This document shows, in pieces, positions 1 through 12,076 of a stretch of DNA of 64,000 nucleotides. A program made the translations under genes and the position numbers. The notes below the pieces were generated by a model. The model did no database searches. It had not been told where the DNA came from and saw only the letters and a program-made list of their open reading frames with translations. The stretch comes from Agaricus subrufescens (lineage: Eukaryota; Basidiomycota; Agaricomycetes; Agaricales; Agaricaceae): contig CM057060.1 in NCBI GenBank assembly GCA_029945375.1, forward strand, positions 3,596,001-3,660,000, written 5' to 3'. Numbering within the stretch: the stretch's first letter is position 1; each line of letters opens with the position of its first letter.

Positions 1-1231
1 TCCTGCCACATGAGTCAACCCTCCCTCTCTTCTCCATCGGTCCTCTAAAACCACACCCTTCGGCAATCACTTCCATCACTCCCATCACTCCAATCACTTT
101 CCAGCGACTGTATTGCAGGCGCTCTCTGGCTCTGACGCCGGTGCCCATAGCTAGACATTGCTTGCTAGTCCCACTGCAAGAGTCAACACCCCTCTCCCTT
201 CATCAGTCCCCTAAGCCCGTGCCGCTCTGCGATCAATCGCATCACTCCCAGTCACACAGTGACATTGTGTATATCATTTTGAATTACCCTGCCGTGACAC
301 TGTCCCCTATAAGATACATGCCTGTAACTACTGTATATTACCAGTCCCAAAATACATCATCAGATCGGATTCACTCCACTACGACCTTCCGTTGCCCGCT
401 CCGTCGGTGGCCCATTTTTAGAACACCATATCCTCCACTCGCAATATTATAAGTGCCTTCTATCACCCTTTGGGTTAGGGTTATGCCATCGGTCAGGTAC
501 CATAGTCAGCGCATTTCTATCATCGAATCAAGATGCTCTTCAGGAGTCTGTGTAGAATGTAACTACAATCCAGTTGACAGAGCTTTGCTCCCACTACCTG
601 CCGGTGCCGTCGGTCAGGTACCGGCACAAAGCTCTCATCGGTATGCTCATTTTGAACTTTGAGAGAGAGGAGACACGAGAGTGATACCCGCGTGCATTCT
701 ACAATGGAGTGTTAGTAAAATTTCAACATGAACAGAGCCAACAGGAGACGATCGTTGCCTTGATTATCATCCACTTTCCTGATACAAGTAACGACGGCCG
801 AAACTCATCATACCGTTTACTTGTCAAGCCGACTGTACTAATTTCTGCAAGCATCTATATTTATCTACGCCCTCTGTATCCACTAAAATATAGTCCTACA
901 TGCCACCGGCGGAGCTCCCCTGTCAAATCAGATAGATGTTGCTTGTGTGACTTTTCTGGCCTGATTATATACATATGCCCCGGATCCATCGGCTGGAGTT
1001 TTGTACTAGCAATTACTCATGCCAAGAAGGAAAGAAAACTGATATCCGCGCGGACACAAATACCTCATCTCCGTGTGGTGAGCCTTTTCCAATTACTCGG
1101 CCGATATGTGGGAGATATGTGGATTCTTTTGGCGAATAAAAGCATCACACATGGTGAGCATGACGTTTTCATTTTTGCTTACTCGCTCCTCGCTTGTCAC
1201 ACTCAGCGTCAAACTTACTTGCCGCAATATC
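1..1231. other. Upstream region, no supported gene
   Basis: No convincing coding region is seen. The stretch holds CCGNCGG copies at 401, 607 and 906, a short telomere-like GGGTTAGGGTT at about 470, and a short repeat around 487-520 and 606-640 that shares GTCAGGTACC. Parts are similar to 1600-2450, which precedes the full-length recombinase-helicase gene, so this is probably the duplicated 5' flank of that gene. Confidence 0.5.
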
Positions 1232-2450
1232 ATGCCATCTCAGCCTCCCCCGGACGCTCAAATTGTTTATCACTGTGGCTATTGCGGTGAAAACTTCACC
1301 GAGATATCTGAAATCTCTACTCATTTCAATGTTTATCATCCGTGAGTGACTGTAGACTATCTTTATGCTGATATTCGACTGATTTCACCCATTGCTCTTT
1401 ATTCCCTAACAGAGCAGAGACCGAAGCTGAGGTTGAGCTCATTGATTTCTTCTCCTTCCATGGATCAGAAACTGTTGATAGTGAAAATGATGAACTCGCC
1501 CCAGACCAAGTGACTCTCTCCTTATAATCTCGTCATCTACTCGAACTCACACCCTGAATTATAGGCGAATGTCAATGCCGAGTAATTACTATGTACTATA
1601 TCATTCCAGTCTCTTGCCGCCGGTGGCCCAATTTCCGAATATGCTATCAGTTGTATTGATAATCATAGTTACGCTGTCGGTACTTCTTATATTGCGAATG
1701 TAGACCATAGTACACTATACTCAAATTTCACTATTACAAGTGCATACCAATACCACTCCCACCATCGGAGTGCCACCAACTGGCACCCATAGTCAGTATT
1801 CTGTATCATTAATCCAGCTGACTTCCAACGTCTCAAACCACCCTTGATGTCAAACCTCTCACCACCACACTTAATTGAACTTTGAAAAGAGACATGGGAC
1901 CGATAGCCGCACAAATCAGAGGCCTTCGGTCGAATGATTACTCAAAGCGATACACAGGAGTCAATAGCATCCTTGACAACCCTACCCCAAGCAGAAATCA
2001 ATCGTTATCTACGTCGGCCGTTATCTACATTGGCCGCATTCACAGGAGCCGTGTAAACGATGCCCCAATCCATATAGCAAATGCCCCAGTTTGTTCTATG
2101 GGTATATTCATGTAACAAGACTCAGAAGTAATGTCTCTTTTGGCTTCACTTTCACTTTCAAACATCTGAAGAACATAATATATAACACCGGCGGAGCTTA
2201 ACCACAGTCGTTCTAGCAGATACATGTGGACTGTCTCGCTTTCTCGGCCTGTTTCCACACATTCCCTCGGCACCAACCCCATCTTGATATCATTGATAGC
2301 ATCTCCTCGGCAGGATTGTTCGTACTAGTGATTACTCATGCCAAGCAGGAACGAAAGTGATATCCGCCTACACACAAATATCTCATCCCGCGCAGCGATC
2401 CTTTTCAGTGAGGTTTTTCAAATTCCTCGGCCGATACGGCAGGACTGTTC
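330..2450. repeat. Tandem duplication of the 5' flank and first exons of the recombinase-helicase gene
   Basis: Two diverged copies are visible: roughly 340-1590 and 1600 into the full gene. Matching blocks include the GGTGGCCCA block after CCGTCGG (401) and after CCGCCGG (1617), the ACCGGCGGAGCT block at 905 and 2187, and the stretch before each start codon (about 1015-1110 and 2330-2440, sharing GATATCCGC and CTCGGCCGATA). The first copy ends soon after its second intron. Confidence 0.65.
1232..1585 (+). pseudogene. Truncated copy of the N-terminus of the YR-RecQ gene
   Basis: The start ATG at 1232 opens a short protein with a C2H2-type finger (C-x2-C, then H-x4-H, in the first 37 residues), followed by a GTGAGT..CTAACAG intron at about 1342-1412 and an acidic exon. 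A second intron (about 1512-1564) lies at the position equivalent to the first intron of the full gene at 2865-2916. The frame then stops at 1585. It is therefore a partial 5' duplicate of the gene at 2574. It could still make a small zinc-finger protein of about 80 residues, which would overlap the full protein's N-terminal finger in function. No other domain is present. Confidence 0.6.
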
Positions 2451-2573
2451 ATGATTAAAAAGATTAGACATCGAAGTATGACCGTCGGAGACCGATATTT
2501 ACCGTTCTTCATCTTCATTTACTGTTTCTCCGCTTTTCGCACTCAAACCCGCACTTACTCGTCTGGATACACT

Positions 2574-5500
2574 ATGAGCGCATCCCAACCTCGCACCAAC
2601 CAACCAGGGCCCTTTCAGTGTACTCACTGTCACGAAAAACCCTTTGACCGAATCTCCGACTTTTACGTTCATCTTGCTATCTGTCAACCAAAGGTCACTG
2701 TGAGCTATCCCAACGCTGAAGTTCAACAGAGTCGGGATGTTCGTGGGCGTATCCCTTGCTACTGCTCTTCTAGCACCTGCCACCGTTTCTATTACTCCGA
2801 AACTGAGCTTGTCCTCCACATTGATGGAGACGACGCTGAATATGTCGGACCCGCTCCAGAACAGGTCATTCACCTCTATCCAAGTCATCTACTTGCCCTG
2901 ACGCTTTAAATCACAGACTGAAGCTTCAGTTGCTGCCACTGCTGGCAGCGGTGCACCTGAGGCCAACCCTGTTGTTGAGGATAATGTACGTTGTCTTTTT
3001 TTTTCCCGTTAGATATATAGTCGCTTATCAATCACCAAATTAATTGTAGGTTACAGTCTTCTCCACACCGTCGCATGATTTGTCTTTTACATTCTCTGAC
3101 GAGGGTGTTGATTTCAAGGCGCCTGTTCGTACCATCCATTTATCTATGCAAAACAATGTCACTGATCATGAGCGCCGTCTTCAGACTGTCAATGTTTACA
3201 TCGGTGACCCTTTGGCCACCCACCCCGTCCTGACCTCCGTCGGGCTTTACCACAATGTGGACTGGAACATAATAATCTGCGCTTCCTGCGGTATTGGCCT
3301 CACTCGTAACACAGCCCTTCCACATGTCAGGCGCAACCATCCAGTCTTCCAAAGCAATATCAACCGGGACCGGTTTGCCACTGTCTGTGATGATTTGGAA
3401 ATCGTCGACCAGCTTCCCGACGTCTTCCTTGTCATTGAGCCCATAAGTGGCCTCCCTCTTCACCGCCATGCCCTTCTCTGTCCCTTTGCCACCTGCAAAA
3501 AAGTGTACGGCACCCGAGGCTCTATGGACTTTCATCACCGCAAAGAGCATAAAGAATGCCCTAAGCCGGCTCACTACAATACCGTCTGTGCCCAGCGTTT
3601 CGACAACCAGAAAAGTCGGTCCTACTTCCAAGTCAAAGAACCGGACCAGACAATTATCCCTACCGCACTGCTCAACGCCGAGTGGCTGACCGCCAAAGAA
3701 GAGTTCATTACCCAAGCTATACAGGAAGATACACACAATTATCAAGATGTCCGTGCCCTCACCGACTTTCTCCGCATCACAAAATGGCCCGACCACACTC
3801 GACCTTACAAACCCGCCAATCTTCGCGATCTTGTTCGCGAACCTGCTAACAACGAGTTGGCATGGCTGAAACCGGCAGTCCTCTACAAGCTTCGCTCAGA
3901 TGTCTTACTCATTGAGTTGACACCTTTGCTCATACTTCAGCGTCTCAACACAGCAGATCCGGCCAAAGGGTGAGTAGAGTATCTCACTACTATCTCTTCA
4001 TGTATCGTGACGCTGATGTTTTTTTACAGCGGTATTTCCAACGAGCCCTTTCACGCACACCAGCAGCCCGCTACGCTAGACAAGTACATGAAGGAGGTCT
4101 ACAGACTTCTCGCCTTCTTGTTGCGTAACCGGGGTGATTACCAGATGCCTTTGTCGACAACAGTCATGGAGGATATCCATAAACTACGCGTTGCCGGCGG
4201 CCACCCTGCCTCAACCCCTGCTTCCCTGTCTCCGCTCATACAAAATCTACTCATGTCTCTGTGGTCTAACTTATGGATCCCGCAGCCTGGGAACACCGTC
4301 GGCGACCCAACCATGTGCTTCATTATCTTATCGTCCATTAAGTCCGACCTCACATTCCTGCAACCTAAAGACATCACCCCTCTCCTTGCCCGACTCACGT
4401 ACAACATTCGCCTCGTTATCCTCCGTCAGATCCATTCTAGTCCCGCCGGCCAGACCCTCGTCCAGTCCATGGAGGCGCTCCAGTTTATGTGCACGGAGAA
4501 GATTGATACAACGACATTCAATAGTATCATGAGTCTCCAGCACTTGGCGACCTCCATCGCCATGAGGACCATTTCTCTTCCTTCTTCCTTCTGGTCCAAC
4601 AATCAGTATACCGAGGTGGTCTATCGTGGCAGCCGGGTCTCTATGCAGGACTTCTGTAACATGGCACCAGACATGATCAAGGAGACGTTTCAGTTTATCC
4701 ACGAAAACCTTTTTTTGGGCAAGGACCTTTATATTGAGTACGACCACATCGCCGATGACTTGTGGGAGCGTTCCCCTGGTTATAATATTTTCCAGGACCA
4801 TCGCAACAGCTCTCTTAAAGGCAAGACACGGCCTTTACTTCAAGCTATCGTTGAGGACGCCAGCCTTCGATCTCGCTTTCTACATGGGACTCAACCGGAA
4901 ACCGGAGAGCCTATTTGGAACTTGTTTCAACTTCGTTTGTGGTATCGTCAATACTGTGAGGCGATGAAGCTATTGGCAGTCTGCTGCCAGATTGGCGGAG
5001 GGTCACCGGCGCGAGGGACGGAACTCACCTGCATCCAATTCACCAATACGCCTCACCAGGCTCGGGGCTTCTTCAAGGTCGGTACTCATTGGGTGCTCTC
5101 TTGTCAGTACAACAAAACAAGTGCTATCACCAATCAAGACAAGTTTGTCCCTCACGGCCTTGATGCGTTCACGGGGGACATGATTTTCCAAGTTCGCGCT
5201 ATTGCTACTCCCTTGGCCCAGCTTTTTGCTTCTATATTATACCCCGGCAACATGGAGCTCCAAAAGCTCCTCAACGTCTTCCTCTTCCCCGATCATCATG
5301 AAATCTTACACTCAGACTCGTTGTCCAAGGAGATGCGTATTCGGACGCTCCGTAGTTTGGGTGTCGAGTTGGGAATCGCTGACTACCGCCAGTTGAGCGT
5401 TGCCATTCGTCACAAGAAATGTCCTGAACTTGAGATCCTCAACAATCTCGATCATGTTGACACCGTCGGTGCTCTCCAGGCAGGTCACAGTCGCCAAACG

Positions 5501-8140
5501 GAGGATCGTATCTACGGTATCACCCATGAGTCATTCAATGGTCATAGCGAAGACATGATCTCCCTTTTCCTGCAATCTAGTGATCGATGGGATTACTTTA
5601 TGAATATTCCTAGTGGCGCTTTCCAGCTCTGTTGTCGGCTCCTCTTGTCACCTTCAACTTCTCTACCTTTCATCTCCAGAGTTCGAAGCGGGTGCCGAGA
5701 CCCACAGCATGACTCAGATCTGGCTGAGCCCAATTCTTCCACCCTACCCTTGGTATGTATCTTGACTCTATTTACTTTTCAATGCGACTCACAGTCATAA
5801 ACAGGTCTCTCTTAAAGGCAGTCCCGCCCCGCCTATCACCCAGCCGATGTTCAGTCAATGGCCTCCGAAAGCCACCGAGCATCAGGTAAGCTATTTTGAG
5901 ACCTCATCACGCTGTCTGAGGCTGACCATCGGTCCACGATCCTATAGTCATTAGAAGAACTGCAGTCGCGATGCTTAAAGGTTCTCCGCGATCTGTTGAA
6001 GGATCCTAATGCGCAGTGGACATCCGAGGAACAGAAGAATGCCGTGCTCGCCGCTGCCAGCCACTGTGGAGATGTTGTCGCCATTCTCCCCACCGGCGGC
6101 GGTAAAACCATGATCCCACTCATCTCTGCGATGCTCACCAAGTCGTCTCTCACGGTGTTCGTGCTTCCCTTTGTTTCGCTGGTACAAGATTACCAAATCC
6201 GGTTGAAGCGGATGAAGATCCCCTTTTCCACGTTCAATTCTTCGACCACTCGAATCTCCAGCACCAAGCCCGTTCTCCTTGTTACGGCTGAAATATGTCA
6301 CACACGCCATTTCACGCAGTGCTTAATGGAAGCCCACCACCGCGGCATTCTCGTTCAAGCGTTCGTCTTTGATGAATTTCATACTGTCCATACTGCCGCC
6401 CATTATCGGGAGTCTCTCCAACATATTTACGCCCTTCGTTCAGTTCCCGCCAAGTGGATATTACTCTCTGGCACCATTCCTCCCAATTCCCTTGACAGTA
6501 TCATGCACAAGTTTGACCTCCATACGAATGCAATCATCCTACGTGCAGCTACTAATCGCCCGGAGCTTCAGTATGTTGTTCACCCTCCCCTTCAGACGGA
6601 AAACAGTGTGATGGACACTGTCGTGCATGCCTATGCTTTGAATAAGCAACAGTGGAAACCGGAGGATCGAGGACTTGTCTATGTACCCTACACCGATCTT
6701 GGTTGGGAGCTTGCTGGTCGCCTCCAATGTGACTTCTACGCTGGGTCTACCAACATGGGTGATGAGGAGAGGCGCGAGAAGTATCAACGGTGGATTACAG
6801 GCGAGAACGATGTGATGGTCTGTACCCATGCTCTCGGATGCGGCAACGACTACCCTCATGTGAAATGGGTTTGCCATGCTGGGACTCCCTATGAGATGAT
6901 CAATTACGTCCAGGAGGTTGGTCGGGCGGGCAGGAATGGCAAGCCTGCATTGTGTGAGATGGTGCCGAAGATGAGGGCGGAACCGGCTCTCGCCGATGGA
7001 TCTTTCGACCATGGTGGTTCTCTTCATATGCACAGTCTAGTCTTTGAACGCAACCGCTGTATCAGGCTGGCTATTACCGAGTTCACCGACCGCGTTGGTA
7101 TGATGTGTAAGGACAGTGTACAAAACCAGCCCTGCAGTTACTGCAAGCCCTTCCTTCCTTCTTCGCAATCCCCTACCCTCTCTCAGCCCGGGCCACTCGC
7201 GACGCATACCGTCGGCTCGCAAGTCAGTACCCTCCCTGGTTCATCCTTCAGCCTCTCTCAGCCACCAATGATTCACACCGTCGGCTCCCAAGTCAGTACG
7301 CTCCCCGGTTCATCCCCTACGCTCTCTCAGCCACCGGTGAGGCAAGCCGTCGGCTCACTAGTCAGTACCCTCCCCGGTTCATCTCCCACCCTCTCTCAGC
7401 CACCAGTCAACCACGCCGTCTCTTCCCAAGTCAGTACCCTCCGTGGCTCATCTCCCACACCTAGTACCTCGCAAGCGTCAGTCGGTTCATCTGTATTCCC
7501 TTCTGGTATCATACCCGCACCGGTATTCACTACGGCATCTAAGCTGTTATCCAAACGCCCGTTACGTGACTCACCTCCCCAGGCTGATGTATCTCAAGTG
7601 TCGACATTGTCTTACGGGAGCAACCCTTTCGTCGTCCAGGCGGCAAATTCCAAGAAGAGGAAGATCGAGGACACAGTCCAGCAAACCCAATACAATAAGC
7701 GGATCCAGGATGCACTCACTCTTATTCGGGACCAATGTACATGTTGCCTTGTCAAAGGCCGGGATGCCTCGGGTCATATGGCCAACAACTGTCCCGGCCT
7801 TGGCTTCAGTGATATGAGGGCGTGGAGGCAATCGCACCCTGTCCGGTTCACACGCCAACTTCATGGCCACACATGCTTTCGATGCCACATGCCCCAGAAC
7901 GAAGGTAGCTGCCATCCGTTCACTTCTTCGGCTCAAGAATGCCCGTTCCCGGACCTCGTTTTACCGCTTCTCTGGACTATTTATCAAAGTCCTCACCACC
8001 GCCAGGCCTTGCAAACCTTTTATGAGATGCATATTTCCACCCCCATCACTTACACTACCTGGCTCTCTGCAAGGCCGGTTCCAGGTCATTTGAATAACTC
8101 GATGGCTACGTTGCTCTGGTTCGTCGAGCAAGAATTGTAG
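2574..8140 (+). CDS. Zinc finger / tyrosine-recombinase-like / RecQ-like helicase fusion (about 1758 aa)
   Basis: Six exons join in phase: 2574-2864, 2917-2985, 3050-3969, 4030-5752, 5805-5885 and 5948-8140. Zinc-finger modules lie at aa 16-37, 197-217 and 264-288. A tyrosine-recombinase-like region follows: GGGSPARGTE (Arg755), a Lys at 789, an RxxxxxxR segment around 880-887, and GHSRQTEDRIYG, in which His913 and Tyr922 keep the nine-residue His-to-Tyr spacing of phage-integrase box II. The usual His of HxxR is not evident. The RecQ-like helicase has LPTGGGKT (1075-1082), DEFH (1170-1173), SGT (1202-1204) and QEVGRAGRNGK (about 1350-1360). A Ser/Pro repeat region (about 1445-1530) and Cys-rich C-terminus follow. 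The architecture resembles fungal telomere-linked helicases and Crypton-like recombinases. DNA unwinding and strand-exchange activity are inferred. It converges on the dioxygenase gene with a 40-bp gap. Confidence 0.85.
7196..7460 (+). repeat. About 69-bp coding repeats in the helicase gene
   Basis: Four in-frame units encode a repeated Ser/Pro-rich peptide of about 23 residues (VGSQVSTLPGSS is the recurring core). Three units carry CCGTCGG at the same place (7209, 7278, 7347), 69 bp apart; the fourth has a degenerate version. The repeat links the helicase core to the Cys-rich C-terminus and is probably a flexible linker. Confidence 0.75.
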
Positions 8141-8180
8141 ATTATAAATACATATCCATATAGTATACACATCGTTGTTC

Positions 8181-11100
8181 TTAGTTAGACAACAATCCAA
8201 ACGGTCTACATATTTCTTTCCATTCCGCAAAATTTTGCATCCTCGTAAGCTTGCAAAGTGCATGCTCTATGAGTATATCCCCATAACACATCAACTCCAT
8301 TTCTTCGTCTGTAAAGAGCTTTGCTATCGTTCGCTTCACCTCTGCAAAGGAGGCCGTGATCTCATCGGTTGTAGCAACTGGATAGCCAAGTAGTTTCAAC
8401 GCCTTTTTCGATCCTCTGTTCTCATATATCGCCAATCCCATTTCCTTCTCTGTCATAGGTTTCACTAGACCCGCCGTCACATAATCAGCTGCCAAAAGAT
8501 ACGCCGTGAGCGGCCCAAAACCAGGAAGTGTCGGACTCAATGCCTTTCTGTAGAACTGTTCAAAGGTCAGGCGTCCGTCCGTCAACTCTTTGTCTTGAGC
8601 CCACTGTTGAGCCACGTTCCAATAACATTTTGCTGCCAGCGGCGTTCTACCCGTCGGTGTACCATAGCAGAAAATGTTACATACATAACCATTCACCTTT
8701 TTCTTTTTCCACGTCAAGGGGCTCTGAGATTCATGCTCCTCATTCTCCCCTAAAGGTCTGTGTGGACCGTAGGCTTGCCTCCACGCGTCTAAGTCTTTGA
8801 ATACCGTCGGATGTTCTGAAAGGAAGTTTGTCGACATGGTGATACCCCGGAAAACCAAGGCGCTGAAAAAACCAGACTCCGTTCTCAACACCTCCTCAGA
8901 AAACGGCCCTCCAGGTTGCAGCACACGCCTTCGGGATTCGGCGTAGTCCCGGAAGACAAGCCGCTTATCCAGGTTTTTCTTGACGATGCTGAGGAATATC
9001 CTCTGCGACTTGTTCCACGACGAAACTTGTTTAGGATCACTTGCGGTAAGAAAGGGAAGGGAAAGCCACAAAATTAATCCCAATTGGGCTAAGTAGGGAT
9101 GTTGCGCCAAGATAGAGGCCTCTACACTGTCATCCAGGGATTCTAGACGTGACAGATAGGCTGTGAGTGCCGGTTGCTGCACATCTCCTCCTTCCATCAC
9201 TGGTTCCCCCCTTTTAGACAACTTGGAAAGCAGGACCCCCAGATTCGGGAACTCCTCCTCGCACTTTTCCTTGACCTCCCTGAGTTTCTTGGACCATCTC
9301 CTGATATCAATGTCACAATGCTCGGCGAAGCGAAGGCTACACATCGAGCGCACAAACTCTACGGATGGCCTCGTATGTATACCCACTGTATACTTTGGCT
9401 TGTGCCGAAGAAAACTGACAACACTGTCCAGTAACAACACCTCTACTCCAAGGTGTTTCACCAAGGTGTCCGTCAAAATCGCTGTAACACGGTTTTCCAT
9501 CGAAAGTCCCCAGAATGAGCCCAACACCAGTATCATCACATCATCAACCTCGAGCGTTCCCTTCTTCCACTTTACCAAACCAATCTTGTCATTCGTCTTA
9601 AATTCCGCTCTTGTAAAGCAAACTTCATCTTGGGTCGACGGCGGAGAACTGGAGGAAATGTCGGACCACTTCACTTTCAGATATCGCTCCATCTGACGCT
9701 TCGTTTTCTCGATCATAAAAATTTCTACTAGTACCCGCAAAAAATGTAATGGATGGGCAGGGTCCTGCGACCGAGCCACCTGGGTCTCTATTGTGTCCCA
9801 ACACAATAGGTTGCCTATCAAGAATTGGGTCCCCGTCAATGTTCCGGCCACTTGCAGGGTGAAATACTGATGGTACAATTGCCGGAGTGGCAAGACCCAG
9901 TCAGCTATAGACGCGATATTGAATTCGGCGACCGCGTTGATCGGTAACAGTATAGGTAGTACGACCCGTTTGATTTCGTCTTTGACCAAAGAGAGACTCT
10001 GCAGGGTCCCCGTTAAATCATGTTCGGTCACCTTCGGAAATGGGGTTAACCAAGTGAAAGCTACAAACTTGAGTTCCTGGGTCAGTCACAGGTGTTAATC
10101 TACCATACTCACCAGTAAGGTCAATATCATCCCTCTCTTCAAAAGGATTCGGTTCCTCATCCTTAATTGGCTCGCACTCATCATCAGCCACTATCTTTCT
10201 TCTTTTGCTTTGCCGTCGGTCCATGATTTGCTTGACGGACTCAGATTTATCCTTGGCTTCATCTCTACTTTTCCTCTTATTCCCTGACCCATTAACTTTT
10301 TTTTGGCCTCCCGAACACTTTCCACTGGCGCGAACAATACGCATCTCCCGTGTCTCCGGCGGTGGCTTGTTCAGTGAGCGTATCATGCCATTTCTCGCTT
10401 CAAACACACTCCGGCAGCGATGGTGGATCTCCTCTCGGCTTTCCATCACACCTGCGTCTCTTCCCCGGGCTTTCACCCGCTCTTGCTCTTCACTCAAATA
10501 GCTGAATGACCCAATGAAAGCCTCATAATCGATTCTGAGATCGACTTCGGGGTCCGCCTGATGTAGCTGATATTCGATCTGCTGGTGAAAACATCGGGCG
10601 AGCAACTGAACATATGCTTTTCTCTCCATGATCCCTAAGCCGTCATGGAGCAGCGTAGTGAGCCGCTCGCCGCCGGTGGCGTTATGCTTCCTATTGTTGG
10701 CGTGAGCGGCGTGAGCATGGTGTGGCGCGTTGTATACTTACCAGCTTTCCCTCATCTCTGAAGTATGTTTCACAAGTTCACCGTCCGGTGTTTCACCTAG
10801 GGCAAGAGACCCGTGGTTGTGAAGGACATCTTTCGGTGGGTAGCAAATTAAAGTGACTCTGTAATAATCACTTGCGGGCGCCGTTCTTACCGGTCGATAC
10901 ACCGGTTGAATACCCGTATGAAGATATAGGCCTGAAAAGTAGACGGCACATAACGGCGGTATCTCAAAGCACAAACCCAGTCCCAGAATGGAGAAAAGTT
11001 CTGGCGCAACATCAGGATGATCATGGCTCAGATTGAACATGCACGTCAATCCAACAGGGGAGTCCTGCTCATCACAGTGAGAAGCACCAGCGGTGCCGAG

Positions 11101-12076
11101 GGTTTCAATATGGTGTCCTACAAAACAGTCAACTTAAATCAATTGAACGCGGTCGCCAAGTGTAGTCGATCTACTTACCTTGTGAATCTCCTGTAGACAC
11201 CGCTCTCGCGACATTGAGTTGCATGGAGGGATAGCAGCAATTTTCTTCAGAGCCAATCCGTGGCGTGTTGTAAATGTTGGCCATGTTTTCCATGACCTCA
11301 AGCAAGGGCGCCGCTTTCTGGCTCAACCCCGAAATGGCGCACTGAGAACCTATCTGATGTCCAGTTTAGCGTCACCCATTCGAGTGGTCTTTATCAAGTG
11401 CTCGTACCTTTAAGACCTTTTTGGGGAGGTCTAGCGATGTATTAATACTCTTACTCATCGTTGACGCTACTCCAGTCATTGTCCTTGGTTTTTGGTAGGT
11501 GAGGCCAAGGTTGTAGCAATGTTTTCCTCGGCCATTGCTAGTCGCTCTTCCTTCAAGGTGTTCGTAGGCAATCTTGCCTTCTGATGGCGATCCATTCACC
11601 TCTTTTCGGAGTGTAGCGAGTTGATCCGCATTCTCCTCGCTAAGTGTATCTCTGATCCGTTGATCGGTCTCCGGTTGTCAATAATAGAACATGTAGAGTA
11701 GACGTACAAGGGAAGAGTCGTAGCCACCAAAATGTCTGTGTCCGGCGGCCCGCCATCGGGATTTTTCACAAACACATAACAATTTTCATCTGCATGTAAA
11801 AGCGGTATTCCTTTTATCCTCCTTGTTATTTGGTTTTCTGTGATATATGGGACAAAGATTCTCACCTTTTTTCAAAGCATCATCTACCGACTGCACTGGT
11901 GATGTCTTTGATGCACGCTGCTTTGCACGTTCTAGGTTTTGACCCACTTTGTATTCGAGCACATAAATTTTGCAAGCCCTGTCAGTGACACAAGGATGGG
12001 CTTCTACCTCCTCAACCGAAGGCCAATCGACTGGCCGATTCTTCAGTAATGTTTCGAGATTGTTATTATCGTTCAT
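8181..12076 (-). CDS. TET/JBP-family 2-oxoglutarate/Fe(II) dioxygenase with long C-terminal extension (about 1181 aa)
   Basis: Seven exons read in phase on the minus strand: 12076-11866, 11789-11708, 11651-11408, 11353-11179, 11117-10742, 10690-10113 and 10060-8181. The catalytic core is in exon 5. HCDEQDSP gives the HxD pair (His251, Asp253). FSGLYLHTG gives the distal His304. YYRVTLICYPP gives the 2-oxoglutarate-binding Arg324. This order and the GLxLCxEIPP and YPP signatures match the fungal TET/JBP group, which oxidises 5-methylcytosine in DNA. Exon 6 encodes a basic region (nuclear targeting likely, inferred). The long exon 7 has no domain I can name, although LPGFGPLTAYLLAAD at about 1067-1081 looks like a helix-hairpin-helix. 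Many fungal TET/JBP genes sit beside KDZ transposases; none is seen here. Confident for the core, weak for the C-terminus. Confidence 0.8.

Noticed and set aside
465..480. GGGTTAGGGTT near the left edge and TTAGGGTTAGGG at about 47504 as telomeres
   Set aside because: One to two units only, within the range of chance or small interstitial traces; only 36433-36466 is long enough to report as a tract.
3140..3796. Minus-strand ORF of 218 aa under the YR-RecQ gene
   Set aside because: Antisense shadow of exon 3, whose zinc fingers and in-phase introns support the plus strand.
8181..8990. Calling the C-terminus of the TET/JBP protein a DNA glycosylase
   Set aside because: Only one helix-hairpin-helix-like string is visible; the catalytic Lys/Asp context of HhH-GPD enzymes was not recognised. 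Kept as a hypothesis only.
1..12076. KDZ transposase expected beside a TET/JBP gene
   Set aside because: No RNase-H-like DDE transposase or associated cysteine-rich region was found in any frame of the island.
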